Positions 25,581 to 33,502 of a stretch of DNA of 64,000 nt are shown here, piece after piece. Position numbers and translations under genes: made by a program. The DNA comes from Blautia hydrogenotrophica DSM 10507 (GTDB taxonomy: Bacteria > Bacillota > Clostridia > Lachnospirales > Lachnospiraceae). The notes beneath the pieces are model-generated. The model searched no databases, had not been told where the DNA came from, and was given only the letters and a program-made list of their open reading frames with translations. The stretch lies in contig NZ_CP136423.1 in assembly GCF_034356035.1 (NCBI RefSeq), positions 2,790,001 to 2,854,000 of the forward strand, in the 5' to 3' direction. Within the stretch, counting starts at the first letter, position 1. Each line of letters starts with the position of its first letter.

Positions 25581-26675
25581 TTATCTCATTTTATCAAAAA
25601 AACTTTTAAAAATCCCGCATAGCTTCAGAATATCTTCCTCATAGATCTCTCCGATATTGCCGATGCGGAAGGTGTCCGCATCCGTCACCTTTCCTGGGTA
25701 GATGGCGTAACCGCGCTCTTTTATGTATTCATACATCTCCTGGAAGGAAAAATTGCAGTGTTCCGGATAGAAAAATGTGGTAATAATCGGTCCCTGGTGT
25801 TCTTCTCCGATGTAGGTGCGAATTCCCAACTCTTTCATTTTCTGAATCAACAGACGGTTATTGTCATAGTAACGTTTTGACCGAGCTTGAATTCCTCCCT
25901 CTTCTTCCAGCTCTTCCATAGCTTTCGCGAAAGCCAGAACGGTGTGTGTCGGAGAGGTAAAACGCCATTTTCCATCTTTCTCCATAGTCTCCCACTGATC
26001 GTACAAATCCAAAGACAGGCTTCTTGCCTTCCCCTGGCTTTCTATCAGCTTTTTGCGATTGCAGAGGATCAAGGAGAACCCCGGAACGCCCTGAATGCAC
26101 TTGTTGGCGCTGCTGATCAAAAAGTCAATGCCCAGCTCTTCCACCTGGATATCCACGCCTGCAAAGCTGGACATGGCATCCACAATCATGGTCTTTCCTG
26201 CTGCCTTTACCACCTTGGATACGGAAGCAATGTCGTTCAGGATTCCAGAGGTCGTCTCACTGTGAACCATCGCCACGTGGGTGATCGCAGGATCACCTTT
26301 TAAGATCTCCTCCACCTTCTGCGCAGAAGGAACCTGGTCATAATCCACACGGTAAACCGCATAGGAAAGCTTCGCATGATCGGCGATATCTGTCATACGC
26401 TCTCCGTAAGCTCCGTTGGCCACGATCAAAAGCTTATCCTCCTCTCCTACGACGCTGGTCAGCACAGATTCCACACCGAAGCTTCCGCTTCCCTGCATCA
26501 GAACCACCGTATAATCTTCCTCTGACACATGGGCCAGCTTCAGAAGATTTTTACGGATTTTCTGGGTGATCTGTTTATAGTCGTCGTCCCAGGTACAGTG
26601 GTCTTCCATCATTACTTTTTTCACACTCTCCGTGGTGGTCAGTGGTCCTGGGGTCAATAATTTGTACTGAATCAT
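25581..26675 (-). CDS. phnW: 2-aminoethylphosphonate--pyruvate transaminase
   Basis: 364 residues, standard length for PhnW. Starts IQYKLLTPGPLTTTESVKKV, a family hallmark; the PLP-binding lysine is in LISSANKCIQGVPG; VDAMSSFAG and PTHTVLAFAKAMEEL are also conserved. It moves the amino group of 2-aminoethylphosphonate to pyruvate, giving phosphonoacetaldehyde and alanine. The upstream transporter genes and downstream phnX complete uptake and breakdown, allowing the compound to serve as phosphorus or nitrogen source. AGAGGAAAAAGAG precedes the ATG. Confidence 0.96.
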   Translation of the reverse strand: MIQYKLLTPGPLTTTESVKKVMMEDHCTWDDDYKQITQKIRKNLLKLAHVSEEDYTVVLMQGSGSFGVESVLTSVVGEEDKLLIVANGAYGERMTDIADHAKLSYAVYRVDYDQVPSAQKVEEILKGDPAITHVAMVHSETTSGILNDIASVSKVVKAAGKTMIVDAMSSFAGVDIQVEELGIDFLISSANKCIQGVPGFSLILCNRKKLIESQGKARSLSLDLYDQWETMEKDGKWRFTSPTHTVLAFAKAMEELEEEGGIQARSKRYYDNNRLLIQKMKELGIRTYIGEEHQGPIITTFFYPEHCNFSFQEMYEYIKERGYAIYPGKVTDADTFRIGNIGEIYEEDILKLCGIFKSFFDKMR

Positions 26676-26727
26676 CTCTTTTTCCTCTTTTCTGTTTCAT
26701 TTTCTTTCTATAATTACTTTACTGCTT

Positions 26728-29370
26728 TTATTTACAGCTCTCTGACAGTTTCTGATGTCTTTCCAACAGTTCCGCTGTCAAAGGCTCTGAAAACACTCTT
26801 GGATACGCCGACTCATTGGACTTGTCTGTGGTCTCTCCCACATACAGCGCATTCGGATAGGTCTTCTGAAGTTGTTCTCTTCCGTTCTTGACGATACATT
26901 CCGCCATCTCCATCGCCAGTGGATTCGTGTCCTCTTTCTTGTCGACCACAGCCACTGACTCTGTCAGAGAGAAGTTGCCCTCTGTGGGGTCCACATAGTC
27001 CACAGGCAGCCCGTCTTCCTTGTCAGCCGCCACCTGATGCCGAAGCCCAAAACCGACTGCTACCTCACCAGAACGAACCTTCTTCAGCGGACCGGAGCCC
27101 GAATCCTCAATATGCGGTCCTGCATTCTTGTAGATGTCGGTCAAAATGTCCTTGGCCTCGTCTTCGCCGTACTCTTCCACCAGAGCCTGGATGAGAAGCC
27201 ATGCGGTAGATGAACTCTTGATATCCGTCACAGAGATCTGTCCCGCGTAGACTGGGTCCGCCAAATCCCGTATGGATTTCGGCATGGGAAGATTCTCTTC
27301 CTTCATTACCTCGGTGTTGACAATGATCGCCCCCTCCTGGGAGGTAATCGGACGATAGAAGTCTGGAGTCTCTGAGAGTGTCTGTGCCTCAAAGGTCAGC
27401 TTCTCGAACATCTGATTCTGTTCCTGGGCGCTGTCCAGATAGAAGGAACTCATTGTAACCAAATCCGCCTCTACGTTTTTCCCTTCCGCCAGAAGTTTTC
27501 CTCCCAATTCGGAGGTACCGAAGGTCTGGAAGATGTATTTGCCTTTGTAGCCGTTATCGTCCAGCGCACCTTTGATGGCGTCCACCGCCTCATCATCCGC
27601 GTTGGAATAAATAATTACTTTTTCGCTACTGCCTGAACCTCCGTTTAGGCCGAAAACAAAGACACCCGCTGCGCAGATCAGCATTCCTGCCGCCACGCCG
27701 GCTGCGATCCTCTTTTTCTTCGCTCCTTCTGTCTTAGAATCCTGGCTGCCTGCTTTCCTGTAGCTTGCAATAACCCGGAAAATGCCCTTCGCAATCAGGT
27801 TTGTGAATAAAATACACAAAGACAGCACAAAAATCTCGTTGAACTTGGCAAAGTGCTGTAGCTCCTTGATTTTCGTCGTCACCACCATCGTCTTTGCCCC
27901 CGCGATGAAAATGACAGCGCTGACTGTCACCATCGCGTTCACGAAATAGTAACTGAAGACTTCCAGAATCGTAGGCAGCGCATTCGGCGTCACTACCCGA
28001 AAAATCGTCTTAAGCCAGCTATCTCCCATCAGCATCGCCGTCGTCTCCCAGGAACCATTCATCTTCTGAAGAGAATTCTTCATCATCAAATACGGCGTGG
28101 AGAAATAGTGAACCACGTTACAGACAATAATCAATAAGAAAGTATTTTGCAGGCTCGTCCCTGAGAACATCAGCATAAATCCAATACCGATCACCATACC
28201 TGGAACCGTGTTGGTGACAAGGGCAATCCCTTCCACCACGTTCTTAGTTTTGGCCGTAAGCTTGCTTCTAGCCGTGATCAACGCTGCACCGTAAGCCACC
28301 AGAGATCCTACGACAGCCGTCATGATCGCCACAAACAAGGAATTTCTGAACACGCCAGACAGCTCACCGTCCTGGAACACATCTTTAACATGGTCCAGAG
28401 TAAACGCCATCTCATAGGGCCATTCTCTCACAAATGGAACGATGAATACCACTGCGAACAGGATGACAATCATCAGCATCACTGCCCCTGAAAACACTCC
28501 GAAGACACCGTCTCTTAGGCGGTTTTTGAAGTTTTCCACCAGTGAGATTTTATTGTACTGCACATTGTATCTCTCTAGATAGTGGAGCAGCAGAATGCTG
28601 ACCACAGAGGGCACCAGCATTACCATGGCCACCACGGCTCCGTTGTTAAAGTTCGGAAGACTCCCCAGCATCTCGTCGTAGAGTACGGAAGCCACCACCT
28701 CGTACTGTCCCCCCACGGACGCCGGAATACCAAAATCCGTAAACGCCAGGAAAAAACACTGCACCAAAGATGCAGCCAGAGTTCCCAACAGAGGCCGAAG
28801 AACCGTAATTCCAAAGGTCTTCACACCCTTGTCCCCCATGACGCGGGACACAATCATAAATTTCTTGTCTATGTAGTTCATGGTATTTTGAATCAGAAGG
28901 AAAGATACCGGCAGTGTGTAAACCACGTAACCAAGCAGAAGCCCTCCGTATCCATAAATATCAAAAAGTTGTCTTCCCAAAAGCCTAGTCACTAAACCCT
29001 GTTTTCCAAAGGAGTAGATAATCGCAAAACCATAAGTAATTGTGGGCAGCAGCATTGGCAGCACCGCGCCGCCCCGGATCACTTTCTTTAAAATTCTGGG
29101 CAGATTCGTATAATTGACTGTGTAAGCCAGCACGAAAGCCAGAATCGTCGTGACCACCGCGCTGCTGCCTGCCGCCTGAAAGCTGTTTCCCACCGCCTGC
29201 CAAAATCCTTTTGTGGTGAATACTTCCATATAATGAAGCCAGATTCTGCCAGTATCATCCTGAAAGGATTTCAAAAGCAGCATGATAATGGGAGCTGCCA
29301 AGAACCAGAGGAATAACACAGCCACAGCTATAAATATCAGTTTGATCTCTATGTTCTTTGTACTTTTCAT
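26728..29370 (-). CDS. 2-aminoethylphosphonate ABC transporter: fused double permease and substrate-binding protein
   Basis: 880 residues. Residues 1-265 and about 290-555 are two binding-protein-dependent permease units of six helices each, as in fused iron- or AEP-type permeases (PhnUV-like). After a further helix (KKKRIAAGVAAGMLICAAGVFVFGL, about 565-590) a periplasmic binding domain of about 280 residues follows (EKVIIYSNADDEAVDAIKG ... MSSFYLDSAQEQNQMFE), of the PhnS/iron-binding class, which would face outward tethered to the membrane. In most bacteria the binding protein is a separate lipoprotein, so the three-part fusion is unusual. The ATPase gene ends 10 bases upstream and phnW follows, fixing the likely substrate. 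Confidence 0.92.
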   Translation of the reverse strand: MKSTKNIEIKLIFIAVAVLFLWFLAAPIIMLLLKSFQDDTGRIWLHYMEVFTTKGFWQAVGNSFQAAGSSAVVTTILAFVLAYTVNYTNLPRILKKVIRGGAVLPMLLPTITYGFAIIYSFGKQGLVTRLLGRQLFDIYGYGGLLLGYVVYTLPVSFLLIQNTMNYIDKKFMIVSRVMGDKGVKTFGITVLRPLLGTLAASLVQCFFLAFTDFGIPASVGGQYEVVASVLYDEMLGSLPNFNNGAVVAMVMLVPSVVSILLLHYLERYNVQYNKISLVENFKNRLRDGVFGVFSGAVMLMIVILFAVVFIVPFVREWPYEMAFTLDHVKDVFQDGELSGVFRNSLFVAIMTAVVGSLVAYGAALITARSKLTAKTKNVVEGIALVTNTVPGMVIGIGFMLMFSGTSLQNTFLLIIVCNVVHYFSTPYLMMKNSLQKMNGSWETTAMLMGDSWLKTIFRVVTPNALPTILEVFSYYFVNAMVTVSAVIFIAGAKTMVVTTKIKELQHFAKFNEIFVLSLCILFTNLIAKGIFRVIASYRKAGSQDSKTEGAKKKRIAAGVAAGMLICAAGVFVFGLNGGSGSSEKVIIYSNADDEAVDAIKGALDDNGYKGKYIFQTFGTSELGGKLLAEGKNVEADLVTMSSFYLDSAQEQNQMFEKLTFEAQTLSETPDFYRPITSQEGAIIVNTEVMKEENLPMPKSIRDLADPVYAGQISVTDIKSSSTAWLLIQALVEEYGEDEAKDILTDIYKNAGPHIEDSGSGPLKKVRSGEVAVGFGLRHQVAADKEDGLPVDYVDPTEGNFSLTESVAVVDKKEDTNPLAMEMAECIVKNGREQLQKTYPNALYVGETTDKSNESAYPRVFSEPLTAELLERHQKLSESCK

Positions 29371-29380
29371 TCCGACACCT

Positions 29381-30136
29381 TTACGCAGTCAGCCCGCACT
29401 GAAACAGGGAAAAAATGTTATTTCTCTTGATCTCTAACTGATTCAAAATGAATTCTCTGATAAATGAGTTGTCAGGGCGGTTAATGATTTCCTCAGGTTT
29501 TCCATACTGTGAAATCTTTCCCTTATTGATAATCAACACCCTGTCTGACAGCGTCAGCGCCTCCTCCGGGTCGTGGGTCACGATGATCGTCGTCAGATGA
29601 TACTCTCTGGCGATTGTCTTAATCCGGTCTTTGATGGACTCTTTGATGACTCCATCCAGAGCGCTCAGAGGTTCATCCAACAGTAAGATCTTCGGTTTCA
29701 TCACCATGGTTCTCGCCAAAGCCACCCTCTGCTTCTGGCCGCCTGAGAGCTGTTCGATTTTCTTGGTTAGGTGCTCCCGAAGACCCAGCAAGTCAATCAG
29801 CTCCTCCACTTCTTCTTTGGAAGAAATCCCTGGTTTATTTTTCAGACCATAGGTGATATTCTGATATGCATTTAAATTCGGAAACAGTGCATAGTCCTGG
29901 AACACAATATTGAATCCTCTCTGTTCCATGGGTACTCTCGTCAAATCCCGTCCGTTATACACCAGACTTCCTTTATCAATATCGGTGATACCTAAAATCA
30001 GATTCAGCAGGGTCGTCTTACCGCTTCCTGAAGGTCCCAGAATTGATACAATTTCCCCCTCCTCTATATTTAGACTGATATCATCTAAAATTACATTTCC
30101 GCCAAAGCTTTTTACAATATTTTTCAGTTCCAGCAC
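29381..30136 (-). CDS. phnT: 2-aminoethylphosphonate ABC transporter ATP-binding protein
   Basis: 251 residues starting at GTG behind AAGGAGT. Walker A GPSGSGKTT, Q-loop VFQDYALFPNL, signature LSGGQKQRVALA, Walker B ILLLDEPLSALD, H-loop VTHDPEEALTLSD. It belongs to the CUT/iron/phosphonate type that works with fused permeases and lacks a long regulatory C-terminus. As first gene of the operon with the permease fusion, phnW and phnX it is assigned to 2-aminoethylphosphonate import. The symbol rests on this context. Confidence 0.88.
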   Translation of the reverse strand: MLELKNIVKSFGGNVILDDISLNIEEGEIVSILGPSGSGKTTLLNLILGITDIDKGSLVYNGRDLTRVPMEQRGFNIVFQDYALFPNLNAYQNITYGLKNKPGISSKEEVEELIDLLGLREHLTKKIEQLSGGQKQRVALARTMVMKPKILLLDEPLSALDGVIKESIKDRIKTIAREYHLTTIIVTHDPEEALTLSDRVLIINKGKISQYGKPEEIINRPDNSFIREFILNQLEIKRNNIFSLFQCGLTA

Positions 30137-30200
30137 AGTTAAAACTCCTTTCCGATTCCATATTCTGAATCCTGTTAGCTGAAATATCGCTCACGGTCTT

Positions 30201-30230
30201 ATTATAGGAGCCCTCACGCGCCAAATTCAA
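30201..30230 (-). promoter_or_regulatory. Promoter of the phosphonate operon
   Basis: TTGAAT (30230-30225), 18 bases, TATAAT (30206-30201) on the minus strand, about 65 bases before the phnT GTG. Confidence 0.65.
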
Positions 30231-30259
30231 TCAAATCCCAGTAAACTTTATGTCAAATG

Positions 30260-30288
30260 TATGTAAATTTGCATTTTTATGTAAATTT
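30260..30288 (-). repeat. Two direct repeats upstream of the phosphonate promoter
   Basis: TATGTAAATTT occurs at 30260-30270 and 30278-30288, 18 bases apart, with a partial third copy TATGTCAAATG at 30249. The repeats lie 30-60 bases upstream of the -35 on the minus strand, a place where an activator could bind. Confidence 0.4.
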
Positions 30289-30563
30289 TCAGAAGTCACC
30301 TTTATTTGGAAGAATTTTGAAAAAAATAAGCAAATTTTCTAATTTCCTTTATCATATCCATACTACAACTTAACATTATTAGGATACCCATAAAAAATCT
30401 AAACTCGTTCCGAGTAAGTTAAGGCTAATCATCTTCCTCGGAAGCTCCACTTAATTTTACATTGCTTTATTCTTATGTTATAATATTTTTAAAATTCTTT
30501 TTTCAAATCTGCTGAAAAAATCCGGTTATAAAACTTATATTTGCCCTCATATGGGACATTCTA

Positions 30564-30593
30564 TTGACAGCCTCTGAAACGCTAATTTATACG
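30564..30593 (+). promoter_or_regulatory. Promoter of the OpuC/EgtUV-type transporter
   Basis: TTGACA (30564-30569), 18 bases, TATACG (30588-30593), about 150 bases before the ATG. The leader is long and A/T-rich and holds the palindrome described separately. Confidence 0.5.
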
Positions 30594-30704
30594 GCCATTC
30601 TTACATCTTATCAAAAATATTTATACTTTCTTAATATCTTCAATGATAAACTTAAACCGGATACGGGTTTTTTCGACAGAACAGTTTTTTTGAAGTATTT
30701 TTCA

Positions 30705-30722
30705 TATTGGGTTAACCCAATA
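30705..30722. promoter_or_regulatory. 18-bp perfect palindrome in the transporter leader
   Basis: TATTGGGTTAACCCAATA is perfectly self-complementary and lies 9 bases before the AAGGAGG of the ATPase gene. It could be an operator or an RNA hairpin that gates the ribosome site. Confidence 0.6.
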
Positions 30723-30743
30723 AGTATCAACAAGGAGGTATCC

Positions 30744-31877
30744 ATGATTCAATTTAGTAACGTCACTAAATCGTTTGAAAAACAAACTATTTTGAAAGAT
30801 CTGAATTTTACGATTGAGTCTGGTGAACTGGTCACATTAATTGGTGAAAGTGGTTGCGGGAAGACCACCACACTAAAAATGATTAACAGACTTCTCGAAC
30901 CCACTTCCGGCCAGATTCTCATAGACGGAAAAGATATCATGAGTGAAAATCTCATCCAGCTTCGCAGAAGCATGGGATACGTCATTCAATCCACAGGTCT
31001 CTTTCCTCACATGACGATTCGCCAAAACATTGAATTGATTGAGCGGCTAGAAAAAAGAGATGAGGAGCAGATCGCAAAAAAAACGATGGAAATGATGGAA
31101 ATGGTCAACATGCCCACCAGATATCTAGACTGCTATCCCAGTGAACTGTCCGGCGGCCAAAAACAACGTATCGGAGTCGCCCGTGCATTTGCCACGGACC
31201 CCAAAATCATCTTAATGGACGAGCCTTTCAGCGCTCTTGACCCCCTGACCAGATCTCAGCTTCAAGACGAGCTGGTGACTCTTCAGGAGGAGTTAAAAAA
31301 GACCATCGTTTTCGTCACCCATGACATGGGGGAAGCTGTCAAAGTCGCGGATAAGATCTGTATCATGTACAAAGGCGAGATCTTACAGTATGATCTGCCG
31401 GAGACAATCCTGAAAGCTCCCTGCAATGAGTACGTCAGCAATTTCGTCGGCAAGCACCGTATCTGGGAGTCCCCGAATTTCATCAAAGTGCGAGATATCA
31501 TGATTACAGAACCTATCAGCTGTCCGCCTAGTTTTCCGCTGGTACGTGCAGTAGAAAAAATGCGTTCCAATAAAGTTGACAGCTTGATGGTCGTTGACAA
31601 AACCAAAAATTTCCTGGGTGTCGTCCGCACCAAAGACATCCGTCAATTGGATGAGAAGAAAGGATTAATCAAAGATGTAATGCATCCGCCCATTCTTTCC
31701 ACAAATCCTGATACGGATATTGTCACTATCTTAAAAGAATTAAAGACGCACTCCACCTCCAATGTACCCGTCATTGACGAGGATGGAAAGCTCTGTGGAC
31801 TTATCACCAAGAGTAGTCTGGTTTCCACTATGAGCGCGCAGTTTATCGATATGGATGAGGAGGGATTTAATCTATGA
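30744..31877 (+). CDS. Betaine/osmolyte or ergothioneine ABC transporter ATP-binding protein with CBS domains
   Basis: 377 residues from the ATG behind AAGGAGGTATCC; the frame is open further upstream without a ribosome site. Walker A GESGCGKTT, signature LSGGQKQRIGVA, Walker B IILMDEPFSALD, then two CBS domains (about 250-370: DIMITEPISCPPSFPLVRAVE and DVMHPPILSTNPDTDIVT), as in OpuCA and EgtV. CBS modules sense ionic strength or nucleotides and gate transport. The stop overlaps the permease gene by four bases (ATGA). Known relatives import glycine betaine, carnitine, choline or ergothioneine; the sequence does not decide between them. Confidence 0.92.
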   Translation: MIQFSNVTKSFEKQTILKDLNFTIESGELVTLIGESGCGKTTTLKMINRLLEPTSGQILIDGKDIMSENLIQLRRSMGYVIQSTGLFPHMTIRQNIELIERLEKRDEEQIAKKTMEMMEMVNMPTRYLDCYPSELSGGQKQRIGVARAFATDPKIILMDEPFSALDPLTRSQLQDELVTLQEELKKTIVFVTHDMGEAVKVADKICIMYKGEILQYDLPETILKAPCNEYVSNFVGKHRIWESPNFIKVRDIMITEPISCPPSFPLVRAVEKMRSNKVDSLMVVDKTKNFLGVVRTKDIRQLDEKKGLIKDVMHPPILSTNPDTDIVTILKELKTHSTSNVPVIDEDGKLCGLITKSSLVSTMSAQFIDMDEEGFNL

Positions 31878-33439
31878 CAGCTTTTCTTGAATATGTTGTT
31901 CAGAACAAATCACAGATTCTCTCTCTTCTCATAGCCCACATACAGCTAACTTGTATTGCAGTTGGTCTGGCGATTTTGATCGGAGTTCCCTTAGGACTTC
32001 TGATCAGCTATGTAAAGAAATTAAACAAAGCCGTTTTAGGAATTGCCAGTATTATCCAGGCAATCCCCAGTATGGCCTTGCTAGGATTCGCGATTCCATT
32101 TCTGGGAATCGGTGTCCTTCCTTCTGTCATCGTCGTAATTTTATATTCCCTTCTTCCGATTGTGAAAAATACCTTCACTGGAATCCAGGGAATTGACCCA
32201 GAGCTTCTGGAATCTGCAAAGGGAATCGGACTGACTAAAACACAAATTCTGTTTAAAATCCAGATTCCTCTTGCCCTCCCAGTGATCATGGCTGGCATCA
32301 GAATTTCCGCGGTAACTGCCGTGGGATTGATGACCATGGCTGCTTTTATCGGAGGAGGCGGTCTCGGCTACCTCGTGTTCTCTGGAATCAGTACGGTAAA
32401 TAACAGTCAAATTCTGGCCGGAGCGATTCCCGCCTGTCTGCTAGCACTATTAGTGGATTTTTTGCTAGGCATGGTGGAAAAATTTGTCACTCCTGTCAGT
32501 CTGCGCAACAAGAATGCTGCATCTAAAAAGCAGCGTGCCCGCCAGAAGGCGATTCTGATCGTCTCCGGAGCACTTATCGTCATCTTCTTTGTGGTGTCCG
32601 GCATCCGTTCTACTATGAACTCTCCACAGGGAGATACCATCACTGTGGGCGGCAAAGACTATACAGAGCAAAGATTACTCTGTGAACTGATGTCCCAGGC
32701 GATAGAAAAAGAGACAGATCTCAATGTAAGCCGAAAATCTAACCTAGGAGGCACACAGGTCGTATTCAATGCTGTAAAATCCGGCGAAGTGGATGTCTAT
32801 ATGGAGTACATCGGTACCGCTTACGCAGATACTTTGGGCTATGAACCGATCTCCGATGTGGACAAAGCCTACCAGACTGTAAAAGACGAATTCAAAGACA
32901 AGTACGACTTAGATGTCCTGTCCCAGATGAGCTTCAACAATACCTATACCCTTGCGGTAAAACCGGAGCTCGCTGAGAAATACGGCTTGAAAACAATGAG
33001 TGATCTCCAGAGTCTGAATGGACAGTTGAGAATCTCTCCGACATTGGAATTTATGAACCGTGGCGATGGCCTTCCAGGATTGAAGGAAACTTATGGTCTG
33101 ACTTTCGCGGAGGAAACCGGTATTAACGGTTCTCCTCGCTATACCGCTCTCATGAGTGGAGAGAGTGATGTGATCGACGCTTTCCTTACAGACGGACTGC
33201 TGAAAAAATTCGGTTTGACAGTTCTAGAAGATGACAAAAATTTCTTCCCGCCTTACTACGCGATTCCTGTAGTTCGCGGTGAAATCTTGGAAAAATATCC
33301 AGAGATTCAAGACGTTTTTGAAAAACTGGCTCCTCTGCTGACTGACGAAAGTATGCAGGAGATGAACTATCAGATTGATGAGCTTCAAAAAGACGAAAAA
33401 GACGTGGCTGCAGCGTTCTTAGAGAAAAATGGATTTTAA
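31874..33439 (+). CDS. Fused ABC permease and substrate-binding protein, OpuC/EgtU type
   Basis: 521 residues. Residues 1-210 form a six-helix permease (HIQLTCIAVGLAILIGVPLG, IPSMALLGFAIPFLG, the EAA loop around ELLESAKGIGLTKTQILFKI). A seventh helix (KAILIVSGALIVIFFVV, about 220-237) leads to an extracellular OpuAC-like binding domain (DTITVGGKDYTEQRLLCELM ... SGEVDVYMEYIGTAYADTLG). This one-gene arrangement with a CBS-containing ATPase is shared by OpuF-like betaine importers and by the ergothioneine importer EgtUV. Ligand-pocket residues would have to be compared to choose. Confidence 0.92.
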   Translation: MTAFLEYVVQNKSQILSLLIAHIQLTCIAVGLAILIGVPLGLLISYVKKLNKAVLGIASIIQAIPSMALLGFAIPFLGIGVLPSVIVVILYSLLPIVKNTFTGIQGIDPELLESAKGIGLTKTQILFKIQIPLALPVIMAGIRISAVTAVGLMTMAAFIGGGGLGYLVFSGISTVNNSQILAGAIPACLLALLVDFLLGMVEKFVTPVSLRNKNAASKKQRARQKAILIVSGALIVIFFVVSGIRSTMNSPQGDTITVGGKDYTEQRLLCELMSQAIEKETDLNVSRKSNLGGTQVVFNAVKSGEVDVYMEYIGTAYADTLGYEPISDVDKAYQTVKDEFKDKYDLDVLSQMSFNNTYTLAVKPELAEKYGLKTMSDLQSLNGQLRISPTLEFMNRGDGLPGLKETYGLTFAEETGINGSPRYTALMSGESDVIDAFLTDGLLKKFGLTVLEDDKNFFPPYYAIPVVRGEILEKYPEIQDVFEKLAPLLTDESMQEMNYQIDELQKDEKDVAAAFLEKNGF

Positions 33440-33452
33440 TTCGACAAACCAC

Positions 33453-33488
33453 CAGGAGGCAGGTGAATCATCACCTGCCTCCTGATTT
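33453..33488. terminator. Strong terminator after the OpuC/EgtU operon
   Basis: CAGGAGGCAGGTGA and TCACCTGCCTCCTG form a perfect 14-bp stem with loop ATCA, followed by ATTTTTG on the plus strand. It separates the transporter from the convergent sbcC gene. Confidence 0.92.
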
Positions 33489-33502
33489 TTGCTTGAAGCC
33501 CC

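Noticed and set aside
24705-25622. 305-codon open frame on the plus strand
   Set aside because: It lies antisense to phnX, has no ribosome site or recognisable domain, and its composition is that of a shadow frame.
30564-30743. Upstream extension of the OpuC/EgtV-like ATPase
   Set aside because: The extension contains the promoter and the palindrome and has no ribosome site; the ATG at 30744 follows AAGGAGG.
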